In this document: positions 25,255 to 34,444 of the stretch, in pieces | Numbering within the stretch: position 1 is the stretch's first letter | Layout of the letters: every line of letters begins with the position of its first letter | From: Bradyrhizobium liaoningense | Lineage (GTDB): Bacteria > Pseudomonadota > Alphaproteobacteria > Rhizobiales > Xanthobacteraceae | Direction of reading: 5' to 3' | Length of the DNA: 64,000 nucleotides | Assembly (NCBI RefSeq): GCF_018130785.1 | Contig: NZ_JAFCJT010000018.1 | Location: 94,757-158,756 of the forward strand | Program-made: the position numbers and the translations under genes | Notes under the pieces: generated by a model | Told to the model about the DNA's origin: nothing | What the model saw: the letters and a program-made list of their open reading frames with translations, nothing else | Databases searched by the model: none

Positions 25255-26610
25255 GGCCGCACACAGGTTTCACTTCGGGATGCACGGGTACAACGCGCTC
25301 GGATGCGTCTGTCTTGACGCGCTTTCCCCGTGCCCGCTCGGTCATGAAATAGAGTAAGGGCACTCGCGTTTCAGCGTCCACCCGCACATTAGCAGCGGTG
25401 AGGCTTCCCAGCTCAGCCTGCCGTGCGCCTGTGAAGAGAGCCAGCACCGGTAACCAGAACCCAGCGGCCCCATGTGACCCTAGTGGAAATTCGTGCTCGG
25501 TAAACACCGACGCATTGAACAGCGATTGAAGCTCCGCAATCTCAAATGACGTTCGCTCGGAGCGCTCCTCGGGAAGCCTGAGTTTGCTGAAGGGATCGGT
25601 CCACAGCGTGTCATCGGGCACAAGCCCGTTGTCGCTGGCCCAGATGCAGATGGACTGCACAGCGCCAAGTTGCTTGTTGATCGTGGCGGCAGTGATCCTT
25701 GGGCTCTTCTGGGTGCTCGCGACCCCAAGCGGCCTGGGCAGGAAGCGTTGCGCGCAGCAAGTCGCCAGTTCGGTGGCGGGGCACGTCCTGTAGAGCTTTG
25801 CGATACTCCAGCGCGTGGCCCTTTTTGATCGCCGTTACGGGCATGTTGCCGTGAAGCTGGATAAACATATCCACGCTGCGGCTGAACTCGTCCACCGTCC
25901 GCTTGGGCCTAGCTCGGTGCTTCTTCCAACCTTCCAGCGCCTCTTGCAGTGTCCCGCCTTCTCCATGGCCGTCTAAGGCTTTGGAAACAGGTTGGCGCGG
26001 AGTTTCAATAACCGCACCCACATAACGCAGCCCAATGTCATCAAGGGCATTAAGGAACGCCTTGGCGCTTTCGATGCACAGCTTGTGATAGGCCGGGCAG
26101 CTTTGGTCTAGTGTGATGTCAAAGCTGGCCAGAGCGTTTTGGGCGCGCTGTTCGGCGAAAGAAACATCACCGGCGGCAAACTGCTGCTGACAATCGCGTA
26201 AGATGTCCGCCAGCGCATCGGCGTTAACATTCTCGCCGTGTGGTCCGATTGTCTCTAGCCTGCCCGAAAACCTTAGCGCTTCATCTTCCTTCAGCGCCGT
26301 GGCGTACACCCACTCGGCCATACGCTTTATTTCGGTGTCGTTCAGGCTGGTGCGCTTGGCTATGGGCACAGTGGCTGCCGCAAGGTTTTGCCTTGGCCTT
26401 GGCTATGATGCGGTCAAACTCCGCTAGCACCGGCTTGGCCCGGATGTTGGCCTCACGAAGGTCCTTGGTGCCGAGCGACTTCTTCAGGTGCTTCTGGACA
26501 ACCTTCCCGTTGCCCAGCTCCAGCGCGACTGCTCCCTGAAGTCCCTCTGGCTTCTCTGGCACCGTCTTTCGGGCACAGTAGGTCCCGTGTCTGTCCTTGA
26601 TAACACCCAT
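25255..26610 (-). pseudogene. Phage-type tyrosine integrase, frameshifted and C-terminally truncated
   Basis: Three frames make up one protein: from ATG 26610 'MGVIKDRHGTYCARKTVPEK' to about 26350; then 'TSLNDTEIKRMAEWVYATAL' through 'RPKRTVDEFSRSVDMFIQLH' to about 25700 (SAM-like core-binding part); then 'NGLVPDDTLWTDPFSKLRLP' and the first catalytic arginine motif 'ALFTGARQAELGSL' with 'ASERVVPVHPEV'. The HxxR and tyrosine box are absent: homology ends at ~25270 against the helicase-like fragment. It cannot be an active recombinase. Its 5' end abuts the right copy of the island's 19-bp repeat. Confidence 0.8.
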
Positions 26611-26629
26611 CAAAACACGCACGATTAGC

Positions 26630-26648
26630 ACCACCGCTTGTGACCACC
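26630..26648 (+). repeat. Right copy of 19-bp direct repeat flanking the island (candidate attR)
   Basis: ACCACCGCTTGTGACCACC, 17 of 19 positions identical to 19471-19489. It is located ~20 bp upstream of the integrase start and ~55 bp before the CYTH-CHAD homology resumes. Confidence 0.55.
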
Positions 26649-26703
26649 ACGCGGCAGCTAAGCGCTTGTATCTGCGTTACTTCTTGATTCTCAATGAGAA
26701 CTT

Positions 26704-27797
26704 GTGCGACTGGCGCGCCCGGAACGACGGCACTCCAGCCCGATCCAGGAGCTCGAGCTGGAACTGAAGAGCGGCCGGCTGGTCGATTTGTTCCGAATTG
26801 CAAAGTCGATCGAACAGGAATCGCAGGCCGAGCTTGATCTGCGATCGAAATCCGACCGGGGTTACGCCCTCGCACGGGGCGACGAGCATCCGGTGCTGTT
26901 CGCTGAAACTATCGTGTTGACGACCGGCCTGAAGGCGGGCGAGGCCTTCCGGATCATTGCTCGCGCTACCGCGCGCCATTTTTCAGGCAACGCCGACGCG
27001 GTCCGCAATGGCGATGCGGAAGGCATTCATCAGATGCGGGTGGGATTGCGCCGGTTGCGTGCGGCGATCTCGTTGTTCTCGAAGGTCCTGTCAGGGACGG
27101 GAACGGAGAGGAAAAAGCAGGAATTGAAATGGCTGACAAACGAGCTTGCCTCCGCGCGCGAGCTCGACGTCTTCGTGAAAGAGAACATCGAGCCCGCAAC
27201 GCGCGATGCCCTGCTGCGCAAGGGGGCGAGGCCATCAAGAAGCAGTTTGCGGCACGGCGGGACCGGGCCTTCGCGCGCGCAGCAGCGGCCATAAACTCGC
27301 AGCATTACCGCTCTCTGTTGATCGATACGCTGCGATGGATCGAGGCCGAGCAAACGATTGCGACTGAAGGCGCGAAGGCGCCGATCCGCAAATTCGCCGC
27401 GGGACTATTGCGCCGCCGCGTCAAGAAAGTGCGCAAGCAGGCGCGGTATCTCGATCGGATGCCTCCCCAGGAACGGCACAAGCTGCGCATCAGTGCCAAG
27501 AAGATCAGGTACGGGCTGGACTTCTTTGAAAGCCTCTTTCAATCTAGGCGCGAGCAGAAGCAGCTTGCTGGGCTGTCAAAGCATCTGAAAAAGATCCAGA
27601 ACGCGCTTGGCTCGCTCAACGATTTCGTCGCGCATCGCGATATGGCGGTTGACGCTGCACTCAGGGCGCCGGCGTCAAGCCGGGAGGCGCGCGCACGCGC
27701 ATTTGCCGAAGGCGTGATGCTCGGCCGGGAGGATCAGGCGGTCAAGCCGCTGGTGAAGGTCGCGGTCAGGGTAGCGCGCAGCCTGGAAGTGATTTGA
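26704..27797 (+). pseudogene. CYTH-CHAD protein gene, 3' part (end of CYTH plus CHAD domain), frameshifted
   Basis: Homology resumes at 'RRHSSPIQELELELKSGRLV', the last beta strands of a CYTH domain, followed by the linker and the CHAD domain with 'GIHQMRVGLRRLRAAISLFS' and 'WLTNELASARELDVF'. A frameshift near 27225 moves the rest to another frame: 'AIKKQFAARRDRAFARAAAA', 'LRISAKKIRYGLDFFESLF' and 'KIQNALGSLNDFVAHRDMA'. CHAD domains are conserved-histidine helical bundles that bind polyphosphate. The downstream part could be translated alone from an internal start (for example near 27129), but the full enzyme is lost. Confidence 0.8.
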
Positions 27798-27900
27798 GAA
27801 AGCGCGCGGTCAACGTGCCGCTTCGTTCCGGGCCTGCGTGCTCCGCACACATTCACATTGCGCAATTGCGCAACGTGGAATGACGACGGTGAGACGCGAG

Positions 27901-29442
27901 TCAGGTCACCGGCGCCGGGTTGAATAGCGTGAGGTCGTTGTGGATGCCCCAGCGATCCGACCACGGTTTCGTGCGGCCAGAGGCGACGTCGAGGATCAGG
28001 CGGAACAGGTCCCAGCCGGTTTCCTCGATGGTCTTCTCGCCGGTGGCGATACCGCCGGCATCGAAGTCGATCAAATCCTTCCAGCGCCGTGCGAGCTCGG
28101 TGCGGGTCGCGACCTTGATCACGGGCGCGGCGGCAAGACCGTAAGGCGTGCCGCGGCCAGTAGTGAACACTTGCAGAGTCATGCCGGATGCGAGCTGAAG
28201 CGTGCCGCAGATGAAGTCGGAGGCGGGCGTTGCCGCGAACAACATGCCCTTCTGCGTCGCCTTCTCGCCGGGCGAGAGCACGCCGGTGATCGCGGACGAG
28301 CCGGACTTGACGATCGAGCCCAGTGATTTCTCGACGATGTTGGCGAGGCCGCCCTTCTTGTTGCCGGGCGTGGTGTTGGCGCTGCGGTCAGCGCCGCCGC
28401 GGGCGAGATAGGAATCGTACCAGGCCATCTCGCGCACCAGCGCGCGGCCGACGTCCTCGTTGATGGCGCGCCGGGTAAGCAGCTGGATGGCGTCGCGGAC
28501 TTCGGTCACTTCCGAGAACATCACGGTCGCGCCGGCGCGGACCAGCAGATCGGCGGCGAAGCCGAGGGCGGGGTTGGCCGTGACGCCGGAGAAGGCGTCG
28601 CTGCCGCCGCATTGCAGGCCGATGACGAGGTCAGCCGCGGGGCAGGTCTCGCGGGTGCGCTTGTTGAGGATCTTCAGGCGTGCCTCAGCCTGGGTCATGA
28701 TCGCATCGACGATCGCGCCGAAGCCGTCGAAGGCTTCGTCCTGCATCCGCACGATGGCATCGCTGACGCCCTCCGGCACCAGCCGCTCGGGCGCGAGCTT
28801 CTCGCAGCCGAGGCTGATGACCAGAATCTCGCCGCCGAAATTCGGGTTCTGCGCGATGTTCTGCAGCGTACGGATCGGCACCACCGCGTCGGGTGCGGTG
28901 ATGGCGACGCCGCAGCCATAGGCGTGCGTCAGCGGCACGACGTCGTCGACGTTCGGGTATTTCGGCAGCAGCTCGGCGCGAATGCGCTTCACCGCATATT
29001 CCATCGTGCCCTTGACGCATTGCACGGATGAGGAGATGCCGAGAATGTTTTTCGTGCCGACCGAGCCGTCGGTGTTGCGAAAGCCTTCGAAGGTAAAGCC
29101 TTCGAGCGGCGGCAGCGGCGCGGGGACTGCGGTCGAGATTTCCAGCTTGTCGAGGGCAGGGGCCTCCGGCATGCGGATGCGCGCTTCATCCACCCATTCG
29201 CCGGCCAGGATCGGCGAGAGCGCATGGCCGATCACCTCGCCATAGCGGATGATCGGCTGATCTTGCGCGATATCGACCAGCGCCGTCTTGTGGCCCTGCG
29301 GCACGAAGGCGCGCAGCGTCAGCCCGCTGGCAAAGCGGGAGCCGGCGGGAAGCCCGAAATCATTGACAACGATCGCGACATTGTCGCGCTCGTTGAGCTT
29401 GATGTAGCGGGGCTGCTCTTTCGCTGCGACGTCCTGGTCCAT
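27901..29442 (-). CDS. Galactarate/altronate dehydratase family protein (UxaA/GarD)
   Basis: 513 residues from ATG 29442 ('MDQDVAAKEQPRYIKLNERD'). The N-terminal ~100 residues form the SAF-type domain ('NVAIVVNDFGLPAGSRFASGLTLRAFVPQGHK'-like stretch, positions 16-48), followed by the large iron-dependent dehydratase domain: 'FRNTDGSVGTKNILGISSSV', 'PLTHAYGCGVA', 'GLQCGGSDAFSGVTANPALG' and 'FICGTLQLASGMTLQVFTTG', with the cysteines expected to hold iron. Next to glucarate dehydratase and the common downstream enzymes, D-galactarate dehydratase (to 5-keto-4-deoxy-glucarate) is the most economical reading; altronate dehydratase is the alternative. Confidence 0.85.
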   Translation of the reverse strand: MDQDVAAKEQPRYIKLNERDNVAIVVNDFGLPAGSRFASGLTLRAFVPQGHKTALVDIAQDQPIIRYGEVIGHALSPILAGEWVDEARIRMPEAPALDKLEISTAVPAPLPPLEGFTFEGFRNTDGSVGTKNILGISSSVQCVKGTMEYAVKRIRAELLPKYPNVDDVVPLTHAYGCGVAITAPDAVVPIRTLQNIAQNPNFGGEILVISLGCEKLAPERLVPEGVSDAIVRMQDEAFDGFGAIVDAIMTQAEARLKILNKRTRETCPAADLVIGLQCGGSDAFSGVTANPALGFAADLLVRAGATVMFSEVTEVRDAIQLLTRRAINEDVGRALVREMAWYDSYLARGGADRSANTTPGNKKGGLANIVEKSLGSIVKSGSSAITGVLSPGEKATQKGMLFAATPASDFICGTLQLASGMTLQVFTTGRGTPYGLAAAPVIKVATRTELARRWKDLIDFDAGGIATGEKTIEETGWDLFRLILDVASGRTKPWSDRWGIHNDLTLFNPAPVT

Positions 29443-29459
29443 GCGCTTGCCTCCGAAGC

Positions 29460-29549
29460 CGTAGGGTGGGCAAAGGCGCAACGCGCTGTGCCCACCATCT
29501 TTCCCGATTGAGACCTTGGTGGGCACGCTTCGCTTTGCCCACCCTACGA
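29460..29549. repeat. Palindromic intergenic repeat GTAGGGTGGGCAAAG...
   Basis: The outer arms GTAGGGTGGGCAAAG and CTTTGCCCACCCTAC form a near-perfect hairpin with an inner GTGCCCACCATC / GGTGGGCAC pairing. It lies between the garD-like gene and the aldehyde dehydrogenase gene and could cause processing or partial termination inside the operon. Confidence 0.8.
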
Positions 29550-29563
29550 TATCTTCCCCGTGG

Positions 29564-31012
29564 TTAACCCGGATAGGTATAGGCGGTCTTCACCGTGGTG
29601 TAGAATTCGCGCGCATAGGAGCCTTGCTCGCGGGCACCGTAGCTCGAACCCTTCCGGCCGCCGAACGGCACGTGATAGTCGACGCCAGCGGTCGGCAGGT
29701 TGACCATCACCATGCCGGACTCGCTGTTGCGCTTGTAGTGCGAGGCGTATTTCAGGCTGCTCGTGCAGATGCCCGAAGCGAGGCCGAACTCGGTGTCGTT
29801 GGAGATCGCCAGCGCCTCTTCATAATTCTTCGCACGAATGACGGCGGCGACCGGGCCAAAAATCTCCTCGCGAGCGATGCGCATGTTGTTGTTGGCTTCG
29901 GTGAACAGCGCCGGCTGGAGGTAGTGGCCGGGCGTCTCGCGCTTGAGCAACTCGCCGCCCCAGGCAAGCTTTGCGCCTTCGTCCTGACCGATCTTGATAT
30001 AGCGCAGGTCCTGGTCGAGCTGGCTCTGGTCGACGACCGGGCCGATATGCACGCCGGCCTTGAGCGCGTCGTCCACCGACAGGCTGTTGAGGCGCTCGGA
30101 CACCGCCGCGACGAAGCGATCGTGGATGCCTTCGGTGACGATCAGGCGGGAGGAGGCGGTGCAGCGCTGGCCGGTCGAGAAATAGGCGCCGTTGACGGCG
30201 ATCTCGACGGCGGTCTTGAGGTCGGCGTCGTCAAGCACGACCAGCGGATTCTTGCCGCCCATCTCGAGCTGGAACTTCTTCATCGGGTTCGAGAGCACGC
30301 AAGCCTGCGCGATCTTGCGGCCGGTCTGCACCGATCCGGTGAAGGAGATCGCGGCAACGTCGGGGTGATCGAGCAGGGTCTGGCCGACGACGGAGCCGGA
30401 GCCGACCACGAGGTTGAACACGCCGGCTGGAATGCCGGAGCGGGTGATGATCTCGGACAGCGCATGCGCGGAGCCCGGCACCAGCTCGGCCGGCTTGAAC
30501 ACCACGGTGTTGCCGTAGCAGAGCGCGGGCGCGATCTTCCAGGCGGGGATCGCGATCGGGAAATTCCAGGGCGTGATCATACCGACGACGCCGACCGGCT
30601 CACGGGTCAGCTCGACGTCGAGGCCGGGACGCACCGAGGCACCCTTCTCGCCGATCAGGCGCAGCGCCTCGCCGGCGAAGAACGCAAAGATCTGGCCGGC
30701 ACGGGCGACCTCGCCGATGCCCTCTGGCAGGGTCTTGCCTTCCTCGCGGGCGAGCAGGCGGCCGAGCTCTTCCTTGCGGGCGAGAATCTCGAGGGAAATC
30801 TTGTTCAGTGCGTCGTAGCGCACCTGGGGCGTCGACTGCGCCCAGGCCGGGAAGGCGGCCTTGGCGGCGGCAATCGCCTTCTCGGTCTGCGCCTTGTCGG
30901 CCTTGGCGTATTCGCCGACGAGGTCGTTGGTGTTGGAGGGGTTGATGTTCTTGGTGACGCCGGAGCCGTCGACCCATTCGCCGCCGATGAAGTTTTTCAG
31001 GATCGCAGTCAT
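29564..31012 (-). CDS. Alpha-ketoglutarate semialdehyde (2,5-dioxovalerate) dehydrogenase
   Basis: 482-residue NAD(P)-dependent aldehyde dehydrogenase, start ATG 31012 preceded by CGGAGGA. Landmarks are the cofactor region 'VVGMITPWNFPIAIPAWKIAPALCYGNTVVFKPAE' (positions ~138-172, key residues N and K), 'FTGSVQTGRKIAQACV', the general base in 'LEMGGKNPLVVLDD', and the catalytic cysteine in 'FSTGQRCTASSRLIV' (near residue 283). Within a glucarate/galactarate cluster it fits the last step, oxidising the semialdehyde to 2-oxoglutarate. It starts 20 bp after glucarate dehydratase ends. Confidence 0.9.
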   Translation of the reverse strand: MTAILKNFIGGEWVDGSGVTKNINPSNTNDLVGEYAKADKAQTEKAIAAAKAAFPAWAQSTPQVRYDALNKISLEILARKEELGRLLAREEGKTLPEGIGEVARAGQIFAFFAGEALRLIGEKGASVRPGLDVELTREPVGVVGMITPWNFPIAIPAWKIAPALCYGNTVVFKPAELVPGSAHALSEIITRSGIPAGVFNLVVGSGSVVGQTLLDHPDVAAISFTGSVQTGRKIAQACVLSNPMKKFQLEMGGKNPLVVLDDADLKTAVEIAVNGAYFSTGQRCTASSRLIVTEGIHDRFVAAVSERLNSLSVDDALKAGVHIGPVVDQSQLDQDLRYIKIGQDEGAKLAWGGELLKRETPGHYLQPALFTEANNNMRIAREEIFGPVAAVIRAKNYEEALAISNDTEFGLASGICTSSLKYASHYKRNSESGMVMVNLPTAGVDYHVPFGGRKGSSYGAREQGSYAREFYTTVKTAYTYPG

Positions 31013-31031
31013 GTTGTCCTCCGAGATTTTC

Positions 31032-32375
31032 TCAACGCACGAGGCAGGGACGCTTGTCGTCAAAGGTCCAGCCGGGGATCAGGTCCTGCATGGCAGTAGC
31101 GTCATCGCGGGCGCCGAGTCCATGCTTCTTGTAAAGCTCATGCGCGGTTTCGATGGCCGGGCGGTCGATTTCGATGCCGAGCCCCGGCCGCTCGGGCACG
31201 GCGATCTTGCCGCCCTTGATCTGGAGCGGCTCCCTGGTGAGCGCCTGGCCGTCCTGCCAGATCCAGTGGGTGTCGATCGCGGTGACCTTGCCCGGTGCGG
31301 CGGCGCCGACATGGGTGAACATGGCGAGCGAGATGTCAAAGTGGTTGTTGGAGTGCGAGCCCCAGGTCAGGCCGTTGTCACGGCAGGTCTGGGCAACGCG
31401 TACCGAGCCCTGCATGGTCCAGAAATGGGGATCGGCCAGCGGAATGTCCACCGCGCCCAGGCGCAGCGCGTGGGAGAGCTGGCGCCAGTCGGTCGCGATC
31501 ATGTTGGTCGCGGTCGGCAGCCCCGTGGCGCGGCGGAACTCGGCCATGATCTCGCGGCCGGAGAAGCCGGCCTCGGCGCCGCAGGGATCCTCGGCATAGG
31601 CAAGAATGCCGTGCATGTTCTTGCAGAGGCTGATCGCCTCATCCAGCGACCATGCGCCGTTGGGATCGAGCGTGACGCGTGCGTTGGGGAAGCGTTTTGC
31701 GATGGCGGTAACGGCCTCGATCTCCTGCTCGCCGCGGAGCACGCCGCCCTTGAGCTTGAAGTCGGCGAAGCCATAGTGGTCGTGGGTGGCTTCCGCGAGC
31801 CGCACCACGGTCTCCGGCGTCATCGCCTCCTGGTGGCGCAGGTTGAACCATTCGGGCTTGCCGGTCTCGCCCTTGGTGTAATCGAGCTTCGACCTGCGGC
31901 GATCGCCGACGAAGAAAAGATAGCCGAGCGTTTCGACGCTCTTGCGCTGCTGGCCTTCGCCGAGCAGCGCCGCGACGGGCAGGTTGAGGTGCTGGCCGAG
32001 CAGGTCGAGCAGTGCGGACTCGATCGCCGTGACCGCATGGATCATCACGCGCAGGTCGAACGTCTGCTTGCCGCGGCCGCCGGCGTCGCGGTCGGCGAAC
32101 GCGGTGCGGATATCGGCGAGGATGTTGTTCATCGCGCCGACGGTCTTGCCGATCACGAGATCGCGCGCGTCCTGGAGCGTCTGCCAGATCTTTTGCCCGC
32201 CCGGCACCTCGCCGACGCCGGTGTGTCCGGAATTGTCGGTGAGGATGACGATGTTGCGGGTGAAGAACGGCGCATGCGCGCCGCTCAGATTGAGGAGCAT
32301 GCTGTCACGGCCGGCGACCGGGATCACCTGCATCGATGTGACGACCGGTGCGCCAGAGATGTCAGTCTGGGCCAT
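31032..32375 (-). CDS. gudD: Glucarate dehydratase
   Basis: 447 residues from ATG 32375. Enolase superfamily, glucarate dehydratase subgroup: capping domain 'TDNSGHTGVGEVPGGQKIWQ'; barrel motifs 'HYGFADFKLKGGVLRGEQEI' (KxK), 'ARVTLDPNGAWSLDEA' (Asp ligand), 'ILAYAEDPCGAEAGFSGREI' (Glu), 'ATNMIATDWRQL' (Asn/Asp), and 'NGLTWGSHSNNHFDISLAMF' with the catalytic histidine. It dehydrates D-glucarate (and L-idarate) to 5-keto-4-deoxy-glucarate. Its length is that of E. coli GudD. It lies in an operon with the dehydratase/decarboxylase gene 26 bp upstream. Confidence 0.93.
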   Translation of the reverse strand: MAQTDISGAPVVTSMQVIPVAGRDSMLLNLSGAHAPFFTRNIVILTDNSGHTGVGEVPGGQKIWQTLQDARDLVIGKTVGAMNNILADIRTAFADRDAGGRGKQTFDLRVMIHAVTAIESALLDLLGQHLNLPVAALLGEGQQRKSVETLGYLFFVGDRRRSKLDYTKGETGKPEWFNLRHQEAMTPETVVRLAEATHDHYGFADFKLKGGVLRGEQEIEAVTAIAKRFPNARVTLDPNGAWSLDEAISLCKNMHGILAYAEDPCGAEAGFSGREIMAEFRRATGLPTATNMIATDWRQLSHALRLGAVDIPLADPHFWTMQGSVRVAQTCRDNGLTWGSHSNNHFDISLAMFTHVGAAAPGKVTAIDTHWIWQDGQALTREPLQIKGGKIAVPERPGLGIEIDRPAIETAHELYKKHGLGARDDATAMQDLIPGWTFDDKRPCLVR

Positions 32376-32401
32376 CGCACGCTCCTCCCTGTTGTTGTCT
32401 G

Positions 32402-33346
32402 TTATTCTGCAGCCTGTTGTGACGATCGGATGGCGGGCAGATTCTTGACCAGCGCGGTCAGCTCCGCCATCTCCTGCTCGGTGAGATCGGTCAGCGGCGG
32501 GCGGACCGGGCCGGAATCGCGGCCGATTACCTTCATGCCGGCCTTGATGATCGAGACCGCATAGCCCTTCTTGCGATTGCGGATCGCGATCAGCGGCAGG
32601 ATGAAGTCCTTCAGGCCCGCATGGATCGTCGCATGGTCGCGCTTGCGCACCGCGGTGTAGAAATTGGTGGCGAATTCCGGAACGAAGTTGAACACGGCCG
32701 ACGAGTAGGTCGTCACGCCCATGTCGAGATAGGGCAGCGCGAAGGTCTCGGCCGTCGGCAGGCCGCCGACATAGGTCAGGCGATCGCCGAGCTTGGTGTA
32801 GACGCGGGTCATCAGCTCGATGTCGCCGATGCCGTCCTTGTAGCCGACGAGGTTCGGGCAGCGCTCGGCGAGGCGGGCCAGCGTATCGGGCTGGAGGATG
32901 GCGTTGTCGCGGTTGTAGACGATGACGCCGATCTTCACGGCGGCGCATACCGCTTCCACGTGGGCGGCAAGGCCCTCCTGCTCGGAATGGGTCAGGTAGG
33001 GCGGCAGCAGCAACAAGCCGTCGGCGCCGGCCTTCTCTGCGCCGATCGCGATCTCGCGCGCGGTGGCGGTGCCGTAGCCGGTCCCGGCGAGCACGGGCAC
33101 GCGACCCTTGGTCTCGTCGACGGCGACCTTGACCACCTGCGGAACCTCGCTCGGCGTCAGCGAGAAGAACTCGCCGGTGCCGCCGGCGGCGAACAGGCCG
33201 GCAACATCATAGCCGCAGAGCCAGTCCATGTTGGCGCGGTAGGTCGCCTCGTCGAAGGAATAGTCCGCCTTGAAGGGCGTGACGGGGAAGGAGAGGAGGC
33301 CCGATCCGATCTTCTGGGCCATTTCCTGTGGGGTCATCTTGCTCAT
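32402..33346 (-). CDS. kdgD: 5-dehydro-4-deoxyglucarate dehydratase (decarboxylating)
   Basis: 314-residue DapA-family aldolase-fold enzyme. 'LLSFPVTPFKADYSFDEATY', 'GLFAAGGTGEFFSLTPSE' (the FAAGGTGEF variant of DapA's GGTGE), the tyrosine in 'IGVIVYNRDNAI' and the Schiff-base lysine in 'NLVGYKDGIGD' (about residue 170) identify the KdgD branch. It converts 5-keto-4-deoxy-glucarate to 2,5-dioxovalerate with loss of water and CO2, feeding the semialdehyde dehydrogenase. It is the first gene of the catabolic operon kdgD-gudD-dehydrogenase-garD; a GAYCGATGC motif lies upstream. Confidence 0.93.
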   Translation of the reverse strand: MSKMTPQEMAQKIGSGLLSFPVTPFKADYSFDEATYRANMDWLCGYDVAGLFAAGGTGEFFSLTPSEVPQVVKVAVDETKGRVPVLAGTGYGTATAREIAIGAEKAGADGLLLLPPYLTHSEQEGLAAHVEAVCAAVKIGVIVYNRDNAILQPDTLARLAERCPNLVGYKDGIGDIELMTRVYTKLGDRLTYVGGLPTAETFALPYLDMGVTTYSSAVFNFVPEFATNFYTAVRKRDHATIHAGLKDFILPLIAIRNRKKGYAVSIIKAGMKVIGRDSGPVRPPLTDLTEQEMAELTALVKNLPAIRSSQQAAE

Positions 33347-33452
33347 GGGCGCTGCTCCCTTATTGCGTGTTGTGGAGGACGCGGGCCGAAGCCTGCGCGT
33401 CCATGCGCCGTTGTTTAGGAGACCGTTCGATGCGCGTCCAAGCCAAAGCCTA

Positions 33453-33481
33453 TATCGACCGATGCGGATTGAGCATCAATC
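33453..33481. promoter_or_regulatory. Candidate operator upstream of kdgD
   Basis: TATCGACCGATGC (33453-33465) matches TATCGATCGATGC in front of the transporter gene in 12 of 13 positions, and both are followed by GGATTGA. Here GATTGAGCATCAATC (33467-33481) also forms an inverted repeat overlapping the stop codon of the LysR gene. It lies ~107 bp upstream of the kdgD start, a normal distance for a LysR site. Confidence 0.45.
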
Positions 33482-34381
33482 GTCCGCCACCTCCGCGGAG
33501 GACAATTCGCCTGCGATTTTGACCAGCGCGGAGAGCAGCGGATTCTCGTCGTCGCGGCGCCAGACCATGAACAGCTCGACGGGAACGCGCGTGCGCAGCT
33601 TCAGCGGCCGCAGCCGCACGTCGGAGATCTTCAGGCTCGCAGCCGCGGCCGGCACGATGGCAAGGCCGAGGCCGGCGCGGACCATGGCGAGGATCGAATG
33701 GATTTGGCTCAAATGCTGCACATAGCGCGGCAGCACATCGGCGCGGGTGAACAGCGCCACCAGGAGATCGTGGAAATATCGGCTCTCATACGGCGAGTAC
33801 ATCACGAAGGGCTGGTCGTCGAAGTCCTTGATGGTGATGCTCTCGGCATTTGCCAGCGGATGCTTCTTCGGGATCGCGGCGAGCAGGGGTTCGGCGACGA
33901 CGCGTCGGCTGGTGAGCTCGGGGCGCGCGATCGGCGGCCTGAGCAGGCCGGCATCGATCTGACCGGAAGTCAGCGCCTCGAACTGGTCGCCAGAGACCAT
34001 TTCCTTCAGCGAGAAGTCCACCTCGGGCAGCTTGGCGCGGCAGGCCGCGACGAGCTCGGGGAGAAAGCCATAGGCTGCGGCCGCGGTGAAGCCGATCTTG
34101 AGCGAGCCGATCTTGCCGAGCGCGATGCGGCGGGCGACCTGCGAGGCACTTTCCGCAAGCTTCAGGATGCGCCGTGCCTCGGGCAGGAAGCTGCGCCCCG
34201 CCGGCGTCAGGCGCACCGAGCGGCTGGTGCGCTCGAGCAGCGGCGCGTCGATGATGTGCTCGAGCACCTGGATCTGCCGCGACAGCGGCGGCTGGGTCAT
34301 GTTCAGCCGCGAGGCGGCGCGGCCGAAATGCAATTCCTCCGCGACTGTGACGAAGCAGCGGAGCTGGTTGAGGTCGAACAT
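33476..34381 (-). CDS. LysR-family transcriptional regulator
   Basis: 301 residues from ATG 34381 ('MFDLNQLRCFVTVAEELHFG'). An N-terminal winged helix 'RAASRLNMTQPPLSRQIQVL' is followed by a two-lobe effector domain ('GSLKIGFTAAAAYGFLPELV', 'EALTSGQIDAGLLRPPIARP', 'VRAGLGLAIVPAAAASLKI'). It is encoded in the same direction between the transporter and the catabolic operon, so it is the obvious candidate regulator of glucarate/galactarate use, probably responding to a sugar diacid or pathway intermediate (inference). The ATG 48 bases upstream gives a poorer start. Confidence 0.9.
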   Translation of the reverse strand: MFDLNQLRCFVTVAEELHFGRAASRLNMTQPPLSRQIQVLEHIIDAPLLERTSRSVRLTPAGRSFLPEARRILKLAESASQVARRIALGKIGSLKIGFTAAAAYGFLPELVAACRAKLPEVDFSLKEMVSGDQFEALTSGQIDAGLLRPPIARPELTSRRVVAEPLLAAIPKKHPLANAESITIKDFDDQPFVMYSPYESRYFHDLLVALFTRADVLPRYVQHLSQIHSILAMVRAGLGLAIVPAAAASLKISDVRLRPLKLRTRVPVELFMVWRRDDENPLLSALVKIAGELSSAEVADD

Positions 34382-34425
34382 CGATACATGCCTTAGATGG
34401 ATAAGGCGTTTCCCCGGCACTTCTA

Positions 34426-34434
34426 GCATCGATC
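34426..34434 (-). promoter_or_regulatory. Third GATCGATGC motif, upstream of the LysR gene
   Basis: GATCGATGC on the minus strand (GCATCGATC on plus), 45 bp before the LysR start, in the gap after the transporter terminator. It matches the core of the motifs at 33453 and 35928 and is possibly autoregulatory. Confidence 0.35.
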
Positions 34435-34444
34435 ATCCCCAAAA

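Larger units (their letters stand above)
19471..26648. mobile_element. ~7.2-kb genomic island inserted in a CYTH-CHAD gene
   Basis: The segment separates the two halves of one gene and is bounded by an imperfect 19-bp direct repeat. Much of it is visibly AT-richer than the flanking DNA, especially 19.9-23.8 kb. Contents in order: two surface acyltransferase genes with a resolvase relic between them, an intact serine recombinase, a helicase-like fragment and a frameshifted, C-terminally truncated tyrosine integrase whose 5' end lies next to the right repeat. Element and relic genes of different kinds suggest a composite island that is no longer self-mobile. Confidence 0.65.

Noticed and set aside
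27129..27797. CHAD part as an independent functional gene
   Set aside because: A possible internal start exists, but the upstream frame carries the first CHAD helices and is continuous with the CYTH remnant, so this is better read as a frameshifted pseudogene.
29516..31099. 527-codon open frame on the plus strand
   Set aside because: Antisense to the aldehyde dehydrogenase gene; no family motif.
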